A stretch of 64,000 nt of DNA from Streptomyces violascens. Its GTDB lineage: Bacteria; Actinomycetota; Actinomycetes; Streptomycetales; Streptomycetaceae. The DNA lies in contig NZ_BMUA01000001.1 of NCBI RefSeq assembly GCF_014649955.1, positions 62,001 to 126,000 on the forward strand, read 5' to 3'. This document shows positions 63,792 to 64,000 of this stretch, one piece after another. The stretch's first letter is position 1. The number at the start of each line of letters is the position of its first letter. The position numbers were made by a program, and so were the translations under genes. Under the pieces are notes generated by a model. The model was not told the DNA's origin. It did not search any database and was given only the letters and a program-made list of their open reading frames with translations.

Positions 63792-64000
63792 GTGACCAGA
63801 GCCGCGACGCTCGCCGAGATCGCGCAGGAGGCGGGGGTCTCAGCCCCGACTGTTTCGAAAGTCCTCAACGGCCGGGCCGATGTCGCCCAGGCCACCCGGG
63901 AGCGGGTCGAGGAGCTGCTGCGCCGACACGGCTACCGGCGGCGGCGCGGCATCCAGAACAGCCCGCTGCTTGAACTGGTCTTCCACGAGCTGGAGAGCGT
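63792..64000 (+). CDS. bxlR: LacI-family regulator, BxlR-like, cut by right edge
   Basis: First 69 codons visible from GTG 63792, with AGGAGGAG 3 nt upstream. LacI HTH TLAEIAQEAGVSAPTVSKVL, NGRADVAQATRERVEELL, hinge GYRRRRG. Divergent from bxlE with 180 bp between, so it is the probable substrate-responsive repressor of bxlEFGA. The truncated sugar-binding domain prevents firmer naming. It could in principle be another LacI member, but adjacency favours BxlR. Confidence 0.85.
   Translation, partial: MTRAATLAEIAQEAGVSAPTVSKVLNGRADVAQATRERVEELLRRHGYRRRRGIQNSPLLELVFHELES

Overview
The window has very high G+C with GC-rich third codon positions, GTG starts, purine-rich ribosome binding sites and family content (SARP regulator, MmyB-type XRE regulator, DUF2637, helicase-associated-domain helicase, CebR boxes) typical of Streptomyces. 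The first ~22 kb is littered with broken transposases, frameshifted genes and a decayed helicase of a kind common on Streptomyces chromosome arms and plasmids. I infer accessory chromosome-arm DNA that becomes a functional metabolic island to the right. No rRNA, tRNA or CRISPR array was seen.

Layout. 1-5.3 kb: an IS3-family element cut by the left edge, an orphan membrane protein and a shattered helicase. 5.3-11.2 kb: DinB-like protein, IS5 fragment, divergent quinone oxidoreductase/XRE regulator, broken DUF885 gene, divergent HxlR regulator/MFS exporter sharing a strong inverted repeat. 11.2-15 kb: orphan SpdB-like (DUF2637) protein, truncated CoiA-like zinc ribbon, IS4 transposase pseudogene. 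15-17 kb: divergent LysR/SDR pair. 17.4-21.5 kb: three small secreted proteins, two of them a tandem duplication that includes promoter and terminator, separated by long inverted repeats and decayed genes. 22-25 kb: SUKH protein, quinone reductase, truncated hydrolase.

25.1-30.9 kb: TetR gene, two-site palindromic operator and a translationally coupled molybdenum hydroxylase operon (2Fe-2S, FAD plus probable 4Fe-4S, Moco subunit, XdhC-type chaperone). It has the order of E. coli paoABCD but no export signal. 31.2-35.7 kb: two regulator/oxidoreductase loci (HxlR with F420-type and NAD(P)-binding proteins; TetR with an NmrA-like reductase), again divergent. 36.4-42.5 kb: methyltransferase, PAP2 membrane protein, two-gene ABC exporter, secreted lipase-like lipoprotein, Old Yellow Enzyme. 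42.8-48 kb: secreted erythromycin-esterase-family protein and a 1115-residue SARP-ATPase regulator.

48.1-64 kb: plant-polysaccharide island. Decayed PEP-mutase, ArsR and beta-galactosidase genes precede a secreted cellulase set: GH48, GH6, GH12 and GH9. Three TGGGAGCGCTCCCA-type CebR boxes lie in their promoter regions, implying cellobiose/cello-oligosaccharide induction. It abuts a convergent bxlEFGA-like operon (ABC importer plus cytoplasmic GH3 beta-glycosidase) with a divergent LacI regulator cut by the right edge. Together they can depolymerise cellulose outside the cell and import and hydrolyse short oligosaccharides, probably xylo-oligosaccharides for the bxl part.
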